This document shows positions 1 through 9,093 of a DNA stretch of 64,000 bases, piece by piece. Origin of the DNA: Flavobacteriaceae bacterium. GTDB lineage: Bacteria > Bacteroidota > Bacteroidia > Flavobacteriales > Flavobacteriaceae. Position 1 is the first letter of the stretch, and every line of letters starts with the position of its first letter. The notes beneath the pieces are model-generated. The model made no database searches. It saw only the letters and a program-made list of their open reading frames with translations, and was not told where the DNA came from. The stretch spans positions 27,508 through 91,507 of the forward strand of contig CANFZC010000002.1 of assembly GCA_947451475.1 (NCBI GenBank). Reading direction: 5' to 3'. A program made the position numbers and the translations under genes.

Positions 1-591
1 TCTGTTTCTGCATCAGGTTCTGTTCCTGCCAGCAGTACCGGAGCACTGAAGTTAGGATTAATAACCTTCCAATCCTTTAACTGGTACCACGATGGAAAAA
101 TAGACGAGGCTAGTTTATGGAATAAAGCACTTTCTCCAAGTGAAATTAGTACGATTGTAAGCAATGGTGGTGAAATCTCTAACCCTTTAGGAGAAGCGAA
201 CCTTAAGCTGTATTACAAGTTTAACCAAGGCATACCTTATGGAAATAATACCACGGAAACTACCGTAAATGATGAGCTTGAAGTCTACAACGGAACCGCA
301 GTAAATTTTACCTTAACGGGAAACAGTTCGAATTGGGGAAGTGACACTTTAAGTACGGCGCAATTCCAAACCCCTTCAATGGCAGTATATCCGAATCCGG
401 CTGCCGATTTCATTACCCTTTCGGGAGTAACAGCGCCACTGCCAGTTCAATTTTTTGATGTGTCGGGACGTAACGTTTTCACTACTCTTGTTGTTGATCA
501 AATGTCTAAACTGGATATCAGTCAATTACAAACGGGAATTTATTTTATCCAAGTCGGCACCAATGTCAAGATGAAATTTATTAAAAAATAA
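1..591 (+). CDS. C-terminal part of a secreted LamG/concanavalin-like protein with T9SS type A sorting domain (5' truncated by window)
   Basis: Frame 1 is open from base 1 to the stop at 591. It reads ...WYHDGKIDEASLWNKALSPSEIS..., typical of LamG repeats, then VYPNPAADFITL...GIYFIQV...KFIKK, the T9SS sorting domain. The 379 ATG is internal. Confidence 0.85.
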   Translation, partial: SVSASGSVPASSTGALKLGLITFQSFNWYHDGKIDEASLWNKALSPSEISTIVSNGGEISNPLGEANLKLYYKFNQGIPYGNNTTETTVNDELEVYNGTAVNFTLTGNSSNWGSDTLSTAQFQTPSMAVYPNPAADFITLSGVTAPLPVQFFDVSGRNVFTTLVVDQMSKLDISQLQTGIYFIQVGTNVKMKFIKK

Positions 592-730
592 AAATACTAA
601 CCCATCACTAGTAAATAAAGGCATGAGGTGAACTTGTGCCTTTCTTTTTTTAAAGGGTCGGAACATTTATTTTGTGTGCTTTCCAACCTTTTTGGCTAAT
701 TAGTCCTCTCTATATATAAACACCATTATA

Positions 731-1273
731 GTGATTAACGAACAACTCATAACGGCCTGTAAAAAAATGCAACGCGATGCGCAACGGCAAGTCTATGAAT
801 ACATGGCACCGAAGCTTTACCGCACTTGTAAGCGGTATTTGAAAAAGGAGGAAGAGATTGAAGAAATATTGGCCGATACCTTTTATACGGTATTTACCAA
901 AATAGGACAATTAAAAGAAATGGGGGCCTTTGAAGCTTGGGCACGTAAAATAGCTGTAAACCATTGCCTGCATCAGTTGAAACGCAACATTAACTTCAAT
1001 TTGTACCTGGAAGACACCCAGCTACATCCTTTTACTGAAGGCGTCCAAGAATCGGCTTTGGCTGAAGAAGATCTATTGAACCTATTGAAGCATTTACCGG
1101 AGGGATGTAAAACCATATTCAATTTATTTGTCATTGAAGGGTATGGACATAAAGAAATAGCGGTAATGCTTAGCATTTCTGAAGGGACTTCAAAATCACA
1201 ATTGAACGTGGCTAAAACAAAATTAAAAGAATTAGTTAACGTATTGTATTATCAACAAGCAAAACAATCATGA
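731..1273 (+). CDS. ECF-type RNA polymerase sigma-70 factor
   Basis: GTG start; sigma region 2 and region 4 features (ILADTFYTVFTKI..., EGYGHKEIAVMLSISEGTSKSQLNVAKTKLKEL). Confidence 0.85.
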   Translation: MINEQLITACKKMQRDAQRQVYEYMAPKLYRTCKRYLKKEEEIEEILADTFYTVFTKIGQLKEMGAFEAWARKIAVNHCLHQLKRNINFNLYLEDTQLHPFTEGVQESALAEEDLLNLLKHLPEGCKTIFNLFVIEGYGHKEIAVMLSISEGTSKSQLNVAKTKLKELVNVLYYQQAKQS

Positions 1274-2208
1274 AAGATCAAGATACCTTATATAACCAAA
1301 TAAAAGAGGCCGTTGATCATGCCGAATCACCTGGTTTTGATGCTATGGAAAAGGTATGGCAACGCGTCGAAGAAAAACTTGAGGCTAAAACCCTGAAAAA
1401 GGAAAATAATCTCTGGAAGAAGATTGCTGTAGCCGCTTCACTCTTATTATTTATTACTTTGGGCTATCATTTTTTTGATACCAATAGCACCCCTATTCCT
1501 TCTAAAGAAACCGTAACCCAAATCGACAGTTTGCAAAAATCTTTGGACGGTAAGAAGGGGCTCGCGGAAGCAGATACCGCACATCCTGCCATTAAAAAAG
1601 ACGCCGCAGCCTTATTGCAAAAGCAATTAACACCTAGAAATCAAATGACCTATCAAGCGGTAACAAGGAACGCTTTGGCCACAGACACTACTGGTTATCG
1701 TTTATCTATTCCGCAATTGGAATCGAGTACTTTAGGGTACACTGCTAGTGATAAAGTAGTTGCCAATTGGTCTGAAGCTAAGAAAGACACGAAAGACGAA
1801 GTGGCCAAAGGGGTTGAAGTATTCATTGATAATGACACGCGAGTTTCTAGTACCAAAAAGGAGTCACCGCTGGTTGTTATTGATGATAAAGCGACCAATT
1901 TACAAAGTCTAGAACATCTCACTACTGAAACGATAGATTCTTTGGAAATTCTAAATGATCCAATTTATATCATTAATGGAATATATTATACTGAGAAGGA
2001 ACTATTTGGACCAAATCCGACGAGTCCTTATACCCCATTAGACCAACAAGATATTGAAACCATTTCTATATTGAAAGATGAAAAAGCCGTAGCGCTTTAT
2101 GGTGAAAAAGGAAAAAAGGGAGTGGTTATCATCCACACGAAAGAGGGTAAACCAAAAGCTAAAAGCACCACTAAACCCTATTTAGACAAAAGCAAATGGA
2201 CCCATTAG
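1270..2208 (+). CDS. Single-TM putative anti-sigma-like protein with C-terminal TonB-plug-like motif
   Basis: Overlaps the sigma gene stop by 4 nt. One TM (KIAVAASLLLFITLGYHFF). C-terminus reads DPIYIINGIYYTEKE...IETISILKDEKAVALYGEKGKKGVVIIHTKEGK. Confidence 0.65.
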   Translation: MKDQDTLYNQIKEAVDHAESPGFDAMEKVWQRVEEKLEAKTLKKENNLWKKIAVAASLLLFITLGYHFFDTNSTPIPSKETVTQIDSLQKSLDGKKGLAEADTAHPAIKKDAAALLQKQLTPRNQMTYQAVTRNALATDTTGYRLSIPQLESSTLGYTASDKVVANWSEAKKDTKDEVAKGVEVFIDNDTRVSSTKKESPLVVIDDKATNLQSLEHLTTETIDSLEILNDPIYIINGIYYTEKELFGPNPTSPYTPLDQQDIETISILKDEKAVALYGEKGKKGVVIIHTKEGKPKAKSTTKPYLDKSKWTH

Positions 2209-2252
2209 CACCCTTATGCACTATACGACAGAAGTCGCTTACCTACATGCTG

Positions 2253-3323
2253 TTACTGAAAAACCAAACTCACGGAGGTACCTAATTGGGGTTGGCTTTC
2301 AATCGCTATTTTAGCCTTGATTTTTTCGGCAAGGTTTTGCACTAATTGCATGCCCATGCCCATGCCTATTTCATTATTTGTGCCGTGCGTTGAGGCATAA
2401 TTATGGTTTAAAATCGCCTGTACTTTATTGGAGGTCATCCCGACACCATTATCGGTAACTGTAAGGGTATTGTTTAGAAAACTTACTGTTATTTTACCAT
2501 TGGAAGGGGTGAATTTTACAGCATTTGAAATAATATTACGGACAATGATAGTGACTATTTCTGCATCTGAAAACAAAGTCGTATGCTCGTCAATAGCAAC
2601 CTCAACGGTTATGTTTTTATCTGAATAAGCATTTTTATACACTACAAAAAGCGCTTCGATTGTCGCTTTTACATCGATACTTTTAGAATTAACTTGAATT
2701 GCATTAAAATTAGATTTTGACCACACTAAGGTAGTTTCTAACATTTCTAAAACTTGCGTAGACTGACGGTTTATTTTTTTAATAAAGGGCGTAAAATCAT
2801 CTTGCGACATATTGTGTTCCAATGCCACCGCTGAAATATTGGTTAGATTGGAAATAGGAGCTCTTAAATCATGTCCTAACACCGATAACATTCGGTCGTT
2901 GTTGCTATTGATGTTCTTTAGTTCCTCTTGTAATTGGATTTCTTTATCAATATCAACAAAAGCCACAACATGTAAACTATCAAGCACAGAAGCTTTTATT
3001 TCATACCATTTTTTAGAACCATTTTTGCAGGTCACTTGGGATTTCTTTTTAACAAAAACTTTCCCCTCTTGCTTGGAATTAATTTCCTCTTCATCCCAAT
3101 CACTGATCACGGTATCTCGATAGGATTCTACTGGGTAGGCGTGCTCGTACCACGCTTGTAAAGTGGGTATTTCTTGCAAGGTATATCCAATTTCATCTTT
3201 GAACTTTTCATTTAAAAAAGTATTTAAATGGACGCCATTGATCACTTCAGCGATGATGAAGGGGTAGGGAAGAAAATCGGCTACATGGTGAAGGTCAAAT
3301 CTTGAAATCTTGTGCTTGCTCAT
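2253..3323 (-). CDS. PAS-domain sensor histidine kinase
   Basis: H-box LSVLGHDLRAPISNLTNIS; ATPase motifs NIISNAVKFTP, DNGVGM, GMGMGMQLVQNLAEK. Confidence 0.85.
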   Translation of the reverse strand: MSKHKISRFDLHHVADFLPYPFIIAEVINGVHLNTFLNEKFKDEIGYTLQEIPTLQAWYEHAYPVESYRDTVISDWDEEEINSKQEGKVFVKKKSQVTCKNGSKKWYEIKASVLDSLHVVAFVDIDKEIQLQEELKNINSNNDRMLSVLGHDLRAPISNLTNISAVALEHNMSQDDFTPFIKKINRQSTQVLEMLETTLVWSKSNFNAIQVNSKSIDVKATIEALFVVYKNAYSDKNITVEVAIDEHTTLFSDAEIVTIIVRNIISNAVKFTPSNGKITVSFLNNTLTVTDNGVGMTSNKVQAILNHNYASTHGTNNEIGMGMGMQLVQNLAEKIKAKIAIESQPQLGTSVSLVFQ

Positions 3324-3373
3324 ACAATCAAATTAACTATTCAAAGGACATTAAGATTCAGACAATTTAGTTA

Positions 3374-5005
3374 TTATTTCTCTATTTCTTTTAAACTTAA
3401 CATTTTTTTGTATTCCAAGAAGCCTTTTATGTCTTCAAAATGTTCTTTGACGCGTTTGTGTCCGAATTCGAAAACTTTTTCGGCTAAACCGTCTAAGAAA
3501 TCACGATCGTGGGACACTAAAATCAGAGTACCATCGAAATCCTTTAGTGCATCTTTGATGATGTCTTTGGTTTTCATATCGAGGTGATTGGTCGGCTCAT
3601 CGAGGATTAAAACATTTACTGGCTCTAAAAGTAATTTTATCATGGCTAAGCGGGTTCTTTCTCCACCCGAAAGCACTTTTACTTTCTTTTGAACATCATC
3701 CCCACCGAACATAAAAGCCCCAAGGAGGTCCTTTATTTTGGTTCGAATATCTCCAACGGCTATTCTGTCAATCGTTTCAAAAACAGAAATCTCACCATCT
3801 AATAAAGCCGCTTGATTTTGGGCAAAATAGCCAATTTGGACGTTATGCCCTACTTCTAGTTTGCCTTCATACTCGATTTCTTTCATCATGGCCTTAATCA
3901 TGGTGGATTTACCTTCCCCATTCTTTCCGACGAAGGCTACTTTTTGCCCTCTTTCGATTACCATATTGGCATCTTTAAACACGATATGGTCCCCGTAGGC
4001 TTTTGATAAATGTTCGACTACTATAGGATATTGACCGCTTCTTGGCGAAGGAGGGAATTTAAGCCTTAGTGCAGAATTATCTACTTCATCTACCTCTACC
4101 AATTCAAGCTTTTCTAACATCTTGACGCGGGATTGTACCTGTAGCGTCTTAGAGTAGGTCCCTTTGAAGCGTTCGATGAATTCCATGTTTTCGGCAATCA
4201 TTTTTTGCTGTTCCTCATAGGCCTTTTGTTGGTGCGCTCGACGGTCTTTTCGCAGTTCGAGGTAATGCGAATATTTGGCCTTGTAATCGTATATTCTGCC
4301 CATGGTCACTTCGATGGTACGATTGGTAATATTATCTACGAATGCTCTATCGTGGGAGATTACCATTACGGCTTTGGCTTGATTGATTAAGAAATCCTCT
4401 AACCATTGAATACTTTCCATATCCAGGTGGTTAGTCGGCTCATCTAGTAAAATCAAATCGGGTTGTTTTAAAAGGATTTTAGCTAGTTCGATTCTCATGC
4501 GCCATCCTCCCGAGAATTCCTTGGTAGGGCGATTAAAATCTTCTCTTTCGAAGCCAAGTCCTTTTAGAACTTTTTCCACTTCGGCTTCATAGTTGACTTC
4601 TTCAATGGAATAGTATTTCTCGCTTACTTCCGATACTCGTTCGATTAACTTCATATAGTCATCGCTTTCATAATCGGTGCGAATAGTAAGCTGTTCGTTG
4701 ATTTCATCCATTTCGGCTTTCATTTGGAACACTTCTGCAAAGGCTTTGGAGGTTTCCTCCATTACGGTGCAGTCATCAGCGGTTAATAAGTGCTGAGGCA
4801 AGTAGGCAATGACGGCTTCTTTTGGGGCAGAGATGTTTCCACGAGAAGGTTTATTTTGACCTGCAACAATCTTTAAAAGGGTGGATTTACCGGCACCATT
4901 TTTACCCATTAAGGCAATTTTATCCGTTTCGTTGATGGCAAAGGTTACTTCGCTAAATAGTGTGGTGCCGCCAAATTCAACGGCTATATCGTTTACAGTT
5001 ATCAT
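3374..5005 (-). CDS. ABC-F family ATP-binding protein
   Basis: Two Walker A motifs (GKNGAGKST, GKNGEGKST), two signature/Walker B sets (FSGGWRMRIELAKILL...LLDEPTNHLD; LSGGERTRLAM...ILDEPTNHLD), no TM. Confidence 0.93.
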   Translation of the reverse strand: MITVNDIAVEFGGTTLFSEVTFAINETDKIALMGKNGAGKSTLLKIVAGQNKPSRGNISAPKEAVIAYLPQHLLTADDCTVMEETSKAFAEVFQMKAEMDEINEQLTIRTDYESDDYMKLIERVSEVSEKYYSIEEVNYEAEVEKVLKGLGFEREDFNRPTKEFSGGWRMRIELAKILLKQPDLILLDEPTNHLDMESIQWLEDFLINQAKAVMVISHDRAFVDNITNRTIEVTMGRIYDYKAKYSHYLELRKDRRAHQQKAYEEQQKMIAENMEFIERFKGTYSKTLQVQSRVKMLEKLELVEVDEVDNSALRLKFPPSPRSGQYPIVVEHLSKAYGDHIVFKDANMVIERGQKVAFVGKNGEGKSTMIKAMMKEIEYEGKLEVGHNVQIGYFAQNQAALLDGEISVFETIDRIAVGDIRTKIKDLLGAFMFGGDDVQKKVKVLSGGERTRLAMIKLLLEPVNVLILDEPTNHLDMKTKDIIKDALKDFDGTLILVSHDRDFLDGLAEKVFEFGHKRVKEHFEDIKGFLEYKKMLSLKEIEK

Positions 5006-5181
5006 ACTATATCTAGTTTTTTTTGAAGCGGCAAAGATAGTTTAATTTGAAGATGTTCCAATTTGAAGATTTGAAGATTTAACAGTAGGGAAGTTTAATT
5101 AAGAAAAGAAAGCTTGTTAATTATCTTTATTTTTGTGGTTTAATAAATGTACAATCTAGTAAAGACTGACAATTACAGCCT

Positions 5182-6375
5182 ATGCCTCCAATAGAAGCAA
5201 AGTTTAAAAAAAGTTATCATACCCTTAAAAACAACTACTTAAAGCGGGTTCGCTTAGCGACCTCTTTATTTTTCTTTGGAATGGGTTTTAGTTTTGCTAG
5301 CTGGGCCAGTAGGATTCCGGATATTAAATCGATGTTGCATTTGAGTGAGGCTTCCTTAGGAACACTCTTGTTTGCGTTACCGCTGGGCCAATTAGTAGCG
5401 ATGCCTTTTTCGGGTAAATTGGTGACCCGTTATGGGAGTCGGCTAACGAGTTTTATCTGTTTATTGTTGTATGCTGGGTGTTTGCCTTTAATCGGATGGG
5501 CAACCGTCCAATGGCAGTTAGCTTTAGGATTATTTCTATTTGGATTAACGGGGAATGTATGTAACATAGCGGTGAACACCCAAGGTGTTTATACCCAACA
5601 ATTATTTGATAAACCCATCATGGGATCGTTTCATGGTTCGTGGAGTTTGGCAGGTTTCTTTGGCGCCCTAGTAGGCTTGGTTTTTATCGGTTTTAAGTTG
5701 AGTCCGTTTCACCATTTTATGGTTGCTTTTTCCTTTGTGGTTTTACTTATTCTGACTAATGCAAAGTATATCATTAAAACCAAGGCAAAAGCATCGGCAC
5801 ATAAAGATCATTATTCCTTTTTCAAGAATCCCGATAAACCCTTGTTGCTACTGGGGGTAATTTGTTTTTTTGGGATGAGTAGTGAGGGCATCATGTTTGA
5901 TTGGAGTGGTGTTTATTTTAAAGAGATTATTAAGGCGCCAGGTGCTTTGGTTGCTTTGGGGTATACTACCTTTATGATTAGTATGGCATTGGGGCGCTTT
6001 TTGAGTGATTTTTTGGTAGCGCGTTATGGAACACGGAAGGTTTTATTATTGAGTGGTTTGATAATCTCATTTGGATTGTATAGTGCGGTATTGTTTCCCT
6101 ATCTAGTTCCTTGTATGGTCGCTTTTATGTTGGTTGGTTTTGGTGTTTCTAATGTGGTTCCCATTATCTTTAATGCTGCAGGCAACCATTCAAAGGTACC
6201 TACAGGAATTGCATTGACGGTAGTGAGCAGTATCAGTTTTCTTGGTTTTTTGATTGGTCCCCCTTTAATTGGTTATATGGCGGAAGTTACAAGTTTGCGC
6301 TATTCCTTTGCTTTTATTGGGCTGTTTGGGGTGGTTATTAGTATACTAGTTAGTCGGTTAAAACTATTTACCTAG
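5182..6375 (+). CDS. MFS transporter
   Basis: About 12 hydrophobic segments; FASWASRIPDIKSMLHLSEASLGTLLFALPLGQL resembles MFS family members. Confidence 0.8.
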   Translation: MPPIEAKFKKSYHTLKNNYLKRVRLATSLFFFGMGFSFASWASRIPDIKSMLHLSEASLGTLLFALPLGQLVAMPFSGKLVTRYGSRLTSFICLLLYAGCLPLIGWATVQWQLALGLFLFGLTGNVCNIAVNTQGVYTQQLFDKPIMGSFHGSWSLAGFFGALVGLVFIGFKLSPFHHFMVAFSFVVLLILTNAKYIIKTKAKASAHKDHYSFFKNPDKPLLLLGVICFFGMSSEGIMFDWSGVYFKEIIKAPGALVALGYTTFMISMALGRFLSDFLVARYGTRKVLLLSGLIISFGLYSAVLFPYLVPCMVAFMLVGFGVSNVVPIIFNAAGNHSKVPTGIALTVVSSISFLGFLIGPPLIGYMAEVTSLRYSFAFIGLFGVVISILVSRLKLFT

Positions 6376-6548
6376 ACCTTGCTCCCTTACAATATAGCTA
6401 CTCCTTCGAAAATACATTAGCGTACTTCTAACGCTACTTTCGCTTTATGCTGGTTCTTGATTTAACGTTGGTGTCATTCAGCAAATGATTATAAGGAAAG
6501 TGGTCCTATAACCAGCTTACTTTTTAAGTAAAGAGAAACTAAGGATTT

Positions 6549-6592
6549 CAGTACTACATCAGTACTATATCAGTACTATATCCATGCTATAA
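6549..6592. repeat. 11-bp period tandem repeat (CAGTACTATAT, about 3-4 units)
   Basis: cagtactacat / cagtactatat / cagtactatat / ccatgctataa at 6549-6592 in a convergent intergenic region. Confidence 0.85.
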
Positions 6593-6636
6593 CTATAGCT
6601 TTTTACCAAGTAAAAAACGACTAAAAAAAGACTTGA

Positions 6637-6852
6637 TTAAATACTCAATCGGAATTCTTCAATCACGGGGCTGGCTTTTCCGTAATCGACTTCCATGATG
6701 AATAATTCAACGGGTTTGGCTGTTTGAATACTCGGTAGTACGTTGGCTTGATTGTTAGCTCGCAGTACGACATTGATATTGGCTTCTTCCAGTTTTTCTT
6801 TTAAGGTAACGGCTAAGATTTCTTCTCCTGAAAATATTTTGATTAGTCCCAT
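6637..6852 (-). CDS. DUF2007-like putative signal-transducing protein
   Basis: 71 aa, GLIKIFSGEEILAVTLKEKLEEANINVVLRANN...; small ORF typical of the family. Confidence 0.6.
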   Translation of the reverse strand: MGLIKIFSGEEILAVTLKEKLEEANINVVLRANNQANVLPSIQTAKPVELFIMEVDYGKASPVIEEFRLSI

Positions 6853-6856
6853 TTTT

Positions 6857-6898
6857 TGAGTTATGAGTTATGAGTTATGAGTTATGAGTTATGAGTTG
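6857..6898. repeat. Heptameric tandem repeat TGAGTTA, about 6 copies
   Basis: Five exact TGAGTTA units (6857-6891) plus a partial TGAGTTG; lies immediately upstream of the minus-strand start codon at 6852. Confidence 0.95.
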
Positions 6899-6908
6899 GG
6901 AGTTTATC

Positions 6909-7544
6909 CTATTCTTCTTCGACTTCGAAGAATAGGGGTTCGATCATGATTTTATCGGCTAGTACTTCTACTCTTTCTGTGATTTGCGCGCAGAAAAATA
7001 GGCGTTGTGTTTTTTCGATGCTCATGGAGAGGCGTTGCACTATGGCATCGTGGCGTAATCTGAAAAGGATATCGGCATCATCTACTACCAGCATTTTGAT
7101 GGTATTGATGTTGAAGCCAGCCGAAGAAAACATGGCATTGATTTTACTGGGGGTCCCTATAAGTACATCTAAGCCCATAGAGATAATATTTTTATCGTAG
7201 TCGATATCGCCTTTATCGTGTACGCCGAGAATACTCAAATCAGTATAGGTGCCGTATTTTAAAAAAAGCTCTTCCATTTCTAGTACTTTTTCTTTGCTTT
7301 CCACGATGATTAAGGCACGGGTACTTTCTCCCATAGTTTTCTCCATACGTTGGATTACATTGATTACAATGGCGGTGGTTTTTCCGCTACCTGGGGGAGA
7401 TTGAATAACAGCATCGGCACCACTTTTGATGGTTGAAAAGGTTTCCAGTTGCATCACATTAGCTTCGGTCAAATCGTTTTCGACTAATGCTTTTTGCAGG
7501 CTAGGGTTTATTTTTTTTAGAATCATATTTTGTTTATTGGCCAT
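6909..7544 (-). CDS. Stand-alone DEAD/DEAH-like helicase RecA1 domain protein (211 aa)
   Basis: Q-motif-like start, motif I SPPGSGKTTA, Ib-like GTPSKIN, motif II VVDDADILF; no second RecA domain before the stop. Confidence 0.75.
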   Translation of the reverse strand: MANKQNMILKKINPSLQKALVENDLTEANVMQLETFSTIKSGADAVIQSPPGSGKTTAIVINVIQRMEKTMGESTRALIIVESKEKVLEMEELFLKYGTYTDLSILGVHDKGDIDYDKNIISMGLDVLIGTPSKINAMFSSAGFNINTIKMLVVDDADILFRLRHDAIVQRLSMSIEKTQRLFFCAQITERVEVLADKIMIEPLFFEVEEE

Positions 7545-7636
7545 TGATGCACGAATAAATTAGGTAGCATTAATGGATATTAGGGAGTCGGGCACTGCGT
7601 TTTACAACAGACGTTGACTCATTATGGAAAACTCAT

Positions 7637-8800
7637 TTATTTACTAGCGAATAGGGTTACATCGGTTTGTGAAATTTCGGTTCCTCCGAGTATGATTAGT
7701 CGTTCCACTACATTCCGCAGTTCGCGTATATTCCCTGTCCAGTCGTATTCTTGTAAAAGTTTGATGGCATCTTTGGAGAACGACTTGGTTGCATTTCCTT
7801 GTTCTTCTGCAATTTTTATGGCAAAATGTTCCACTAGAAGCGGGATATCATCGCGGCGATCGTTTAGTGACGGAACTTTGATTAAGATCACCGCTAGGCG
7901 GTGGTATAAATCTTCACGGAAGCGTCCTTCTGCGATTTCTTTTTTCAGGTCTTTGTTGGTTGCCGCTACGACGCGGACATTGATTTTGATGTCTTTGTCG
8001 GCCCCTACTCGTTGGATTAAACTCTCTTGTAGGGCTCGTAATACTTTAGCTTGTGCGGAAAGGCTCATGTCACCGATTTCGTCTAGGAAAATAGTTCCCC
8101 CATCGGCAGCTTCAAATTTACCAGCGCGGTCTTTTACTGCGGAGGTAAAGGCCCCTTTGACGTGACCGAATAATTCGCTCTCAATTAATTCAGATGGGAT
8201 AGCCGCACAGTTGACTTCGATCATGGGAGCATTGGCTCGTTCGCTTTTTTCGTGAAGTTGGTGTGCTACTAGTTCTTTTCCGGTACCGTTAGGTCCTGTA
8301 ATTAAAACGCGGGCATCGGTTTGTGCGACCTTTTCAATCATTACTTTGATTTGGTTGATGGGTTCGCTCTCCCCTATGATTTCGTAGTTTTTGGAAACCT
8401 TTTTCTTTAGGATTTTATTTTCTACTACTAGTTGTTTTTTATCGAGTGCGTTGCGCACGGTATTGAGCAGGCGGTTTAAATCGGGTGGTTTAGAAATGTA
8501 ATCAAAAGCCCCTAGACGCATGGTATTGACCGCAGTTTCTAGGTCGCCGTGACCGGAGATCATGACCATAGGGATTTCGGGTTTGATTTTTTTAACTGCC
8601 TCAAGGAGTTCTTCCCCATTCATTTTGGGCATTTTGATATCGCACAATACCAAATCGTAGTCTTCGTTTTTGATTTTCTCGAACCCTTGTTTTCCATCTT
8701 CGGCTTCGTCTACTTTGTAGGTATCGCTTTCTTCAGAGAGAATTTTGACTAATACTCTACGGATGGCGGCTTCGTCTTCGATGATTAATATTTTGGACAT
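7637..8800 (-). CDS. Sigma-54-dependent response regulator (NtrC family)
   Basis: REC domain MSKILIIEDEAAIRRVL...VLCDIKMPKMNGEE; AAA+ GPNGTGKELVA, GAFTSA motif; ORF extends to 8848 but the REC start points to 8800. Confidence 0.92.
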   Translation of the reverse strand: MSKILIIEDEAAIRRVLVKILSEESDTYKVDEAEDGKQGFEKIKNEDYDLVLCDIKMPKMNGEELLEAVKKIKPEIPMVMISGHGDLETAVNTMRLGAFDYISKPPDLNRLLNTVRNALDKKQLVVENKILKKKVSKNYEIIGESEPINQIKVMIEKVAQTDARVLITGPNGTGKELVAHQLHEKSERANAPMIEVNCAAIPSELIESELFGHVKGAFTSAVKDRAGKFEAADGGTIFLDEIGDMSLSAQAKVLRALQESLIQRVGADKDIKINVRVVAATNKDLKKEIAEGRFREDLYHRLAVILIKVPSLNDRRDDIPLLVEHFAIKIAEEQGNATKSFSKDAIKLLQEYDWTGNIRELRNVVERLIILGGTEISQTDVTLFASK

Positions 8801-8907
8801 AACGTACTGTTTCGTATTTTGAATTTCAGCATTGGGGGAAGATTCCACGAATGCCCGAATGATTTAGATTATGAATGGCTTTATAGTCCTGATTGCAGTG
8901 GAAATCC

Positions 8908-8938
8908 ACGTTACTAAAGTGGTTCACTTTAGTAACGT
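8908..8938. repeat. Perfect 14-bp inverted repeat, 3-nt loop
   Basis: acgttactaaagtg-gtt-cactttagtaacgt in the divergent intergenic region between the sigma-54 regulator and panB. Confidence 0.9.
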
Positions 8939-9093
8939 TATTGTAATGGAAAGCAGGAATAAGGAAACCTTTATACCCAAACCATTCACTCCTAATCAGT
9001 TTTGACAAAAGTAGTATAAATTCACAATAAGCCCCTTACTTTTGTGTCATCAAAAATAGATTTAATACTTTTACGGTTCCAAAACCAAGCACT

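Noticed and set aside
7614-8165. 183-aa plus-strand ORF
   Set aside because: Fully antisense to the conserved sigma-54 regulator; Ser/Arg-rich translation typical of shadow ORFs.
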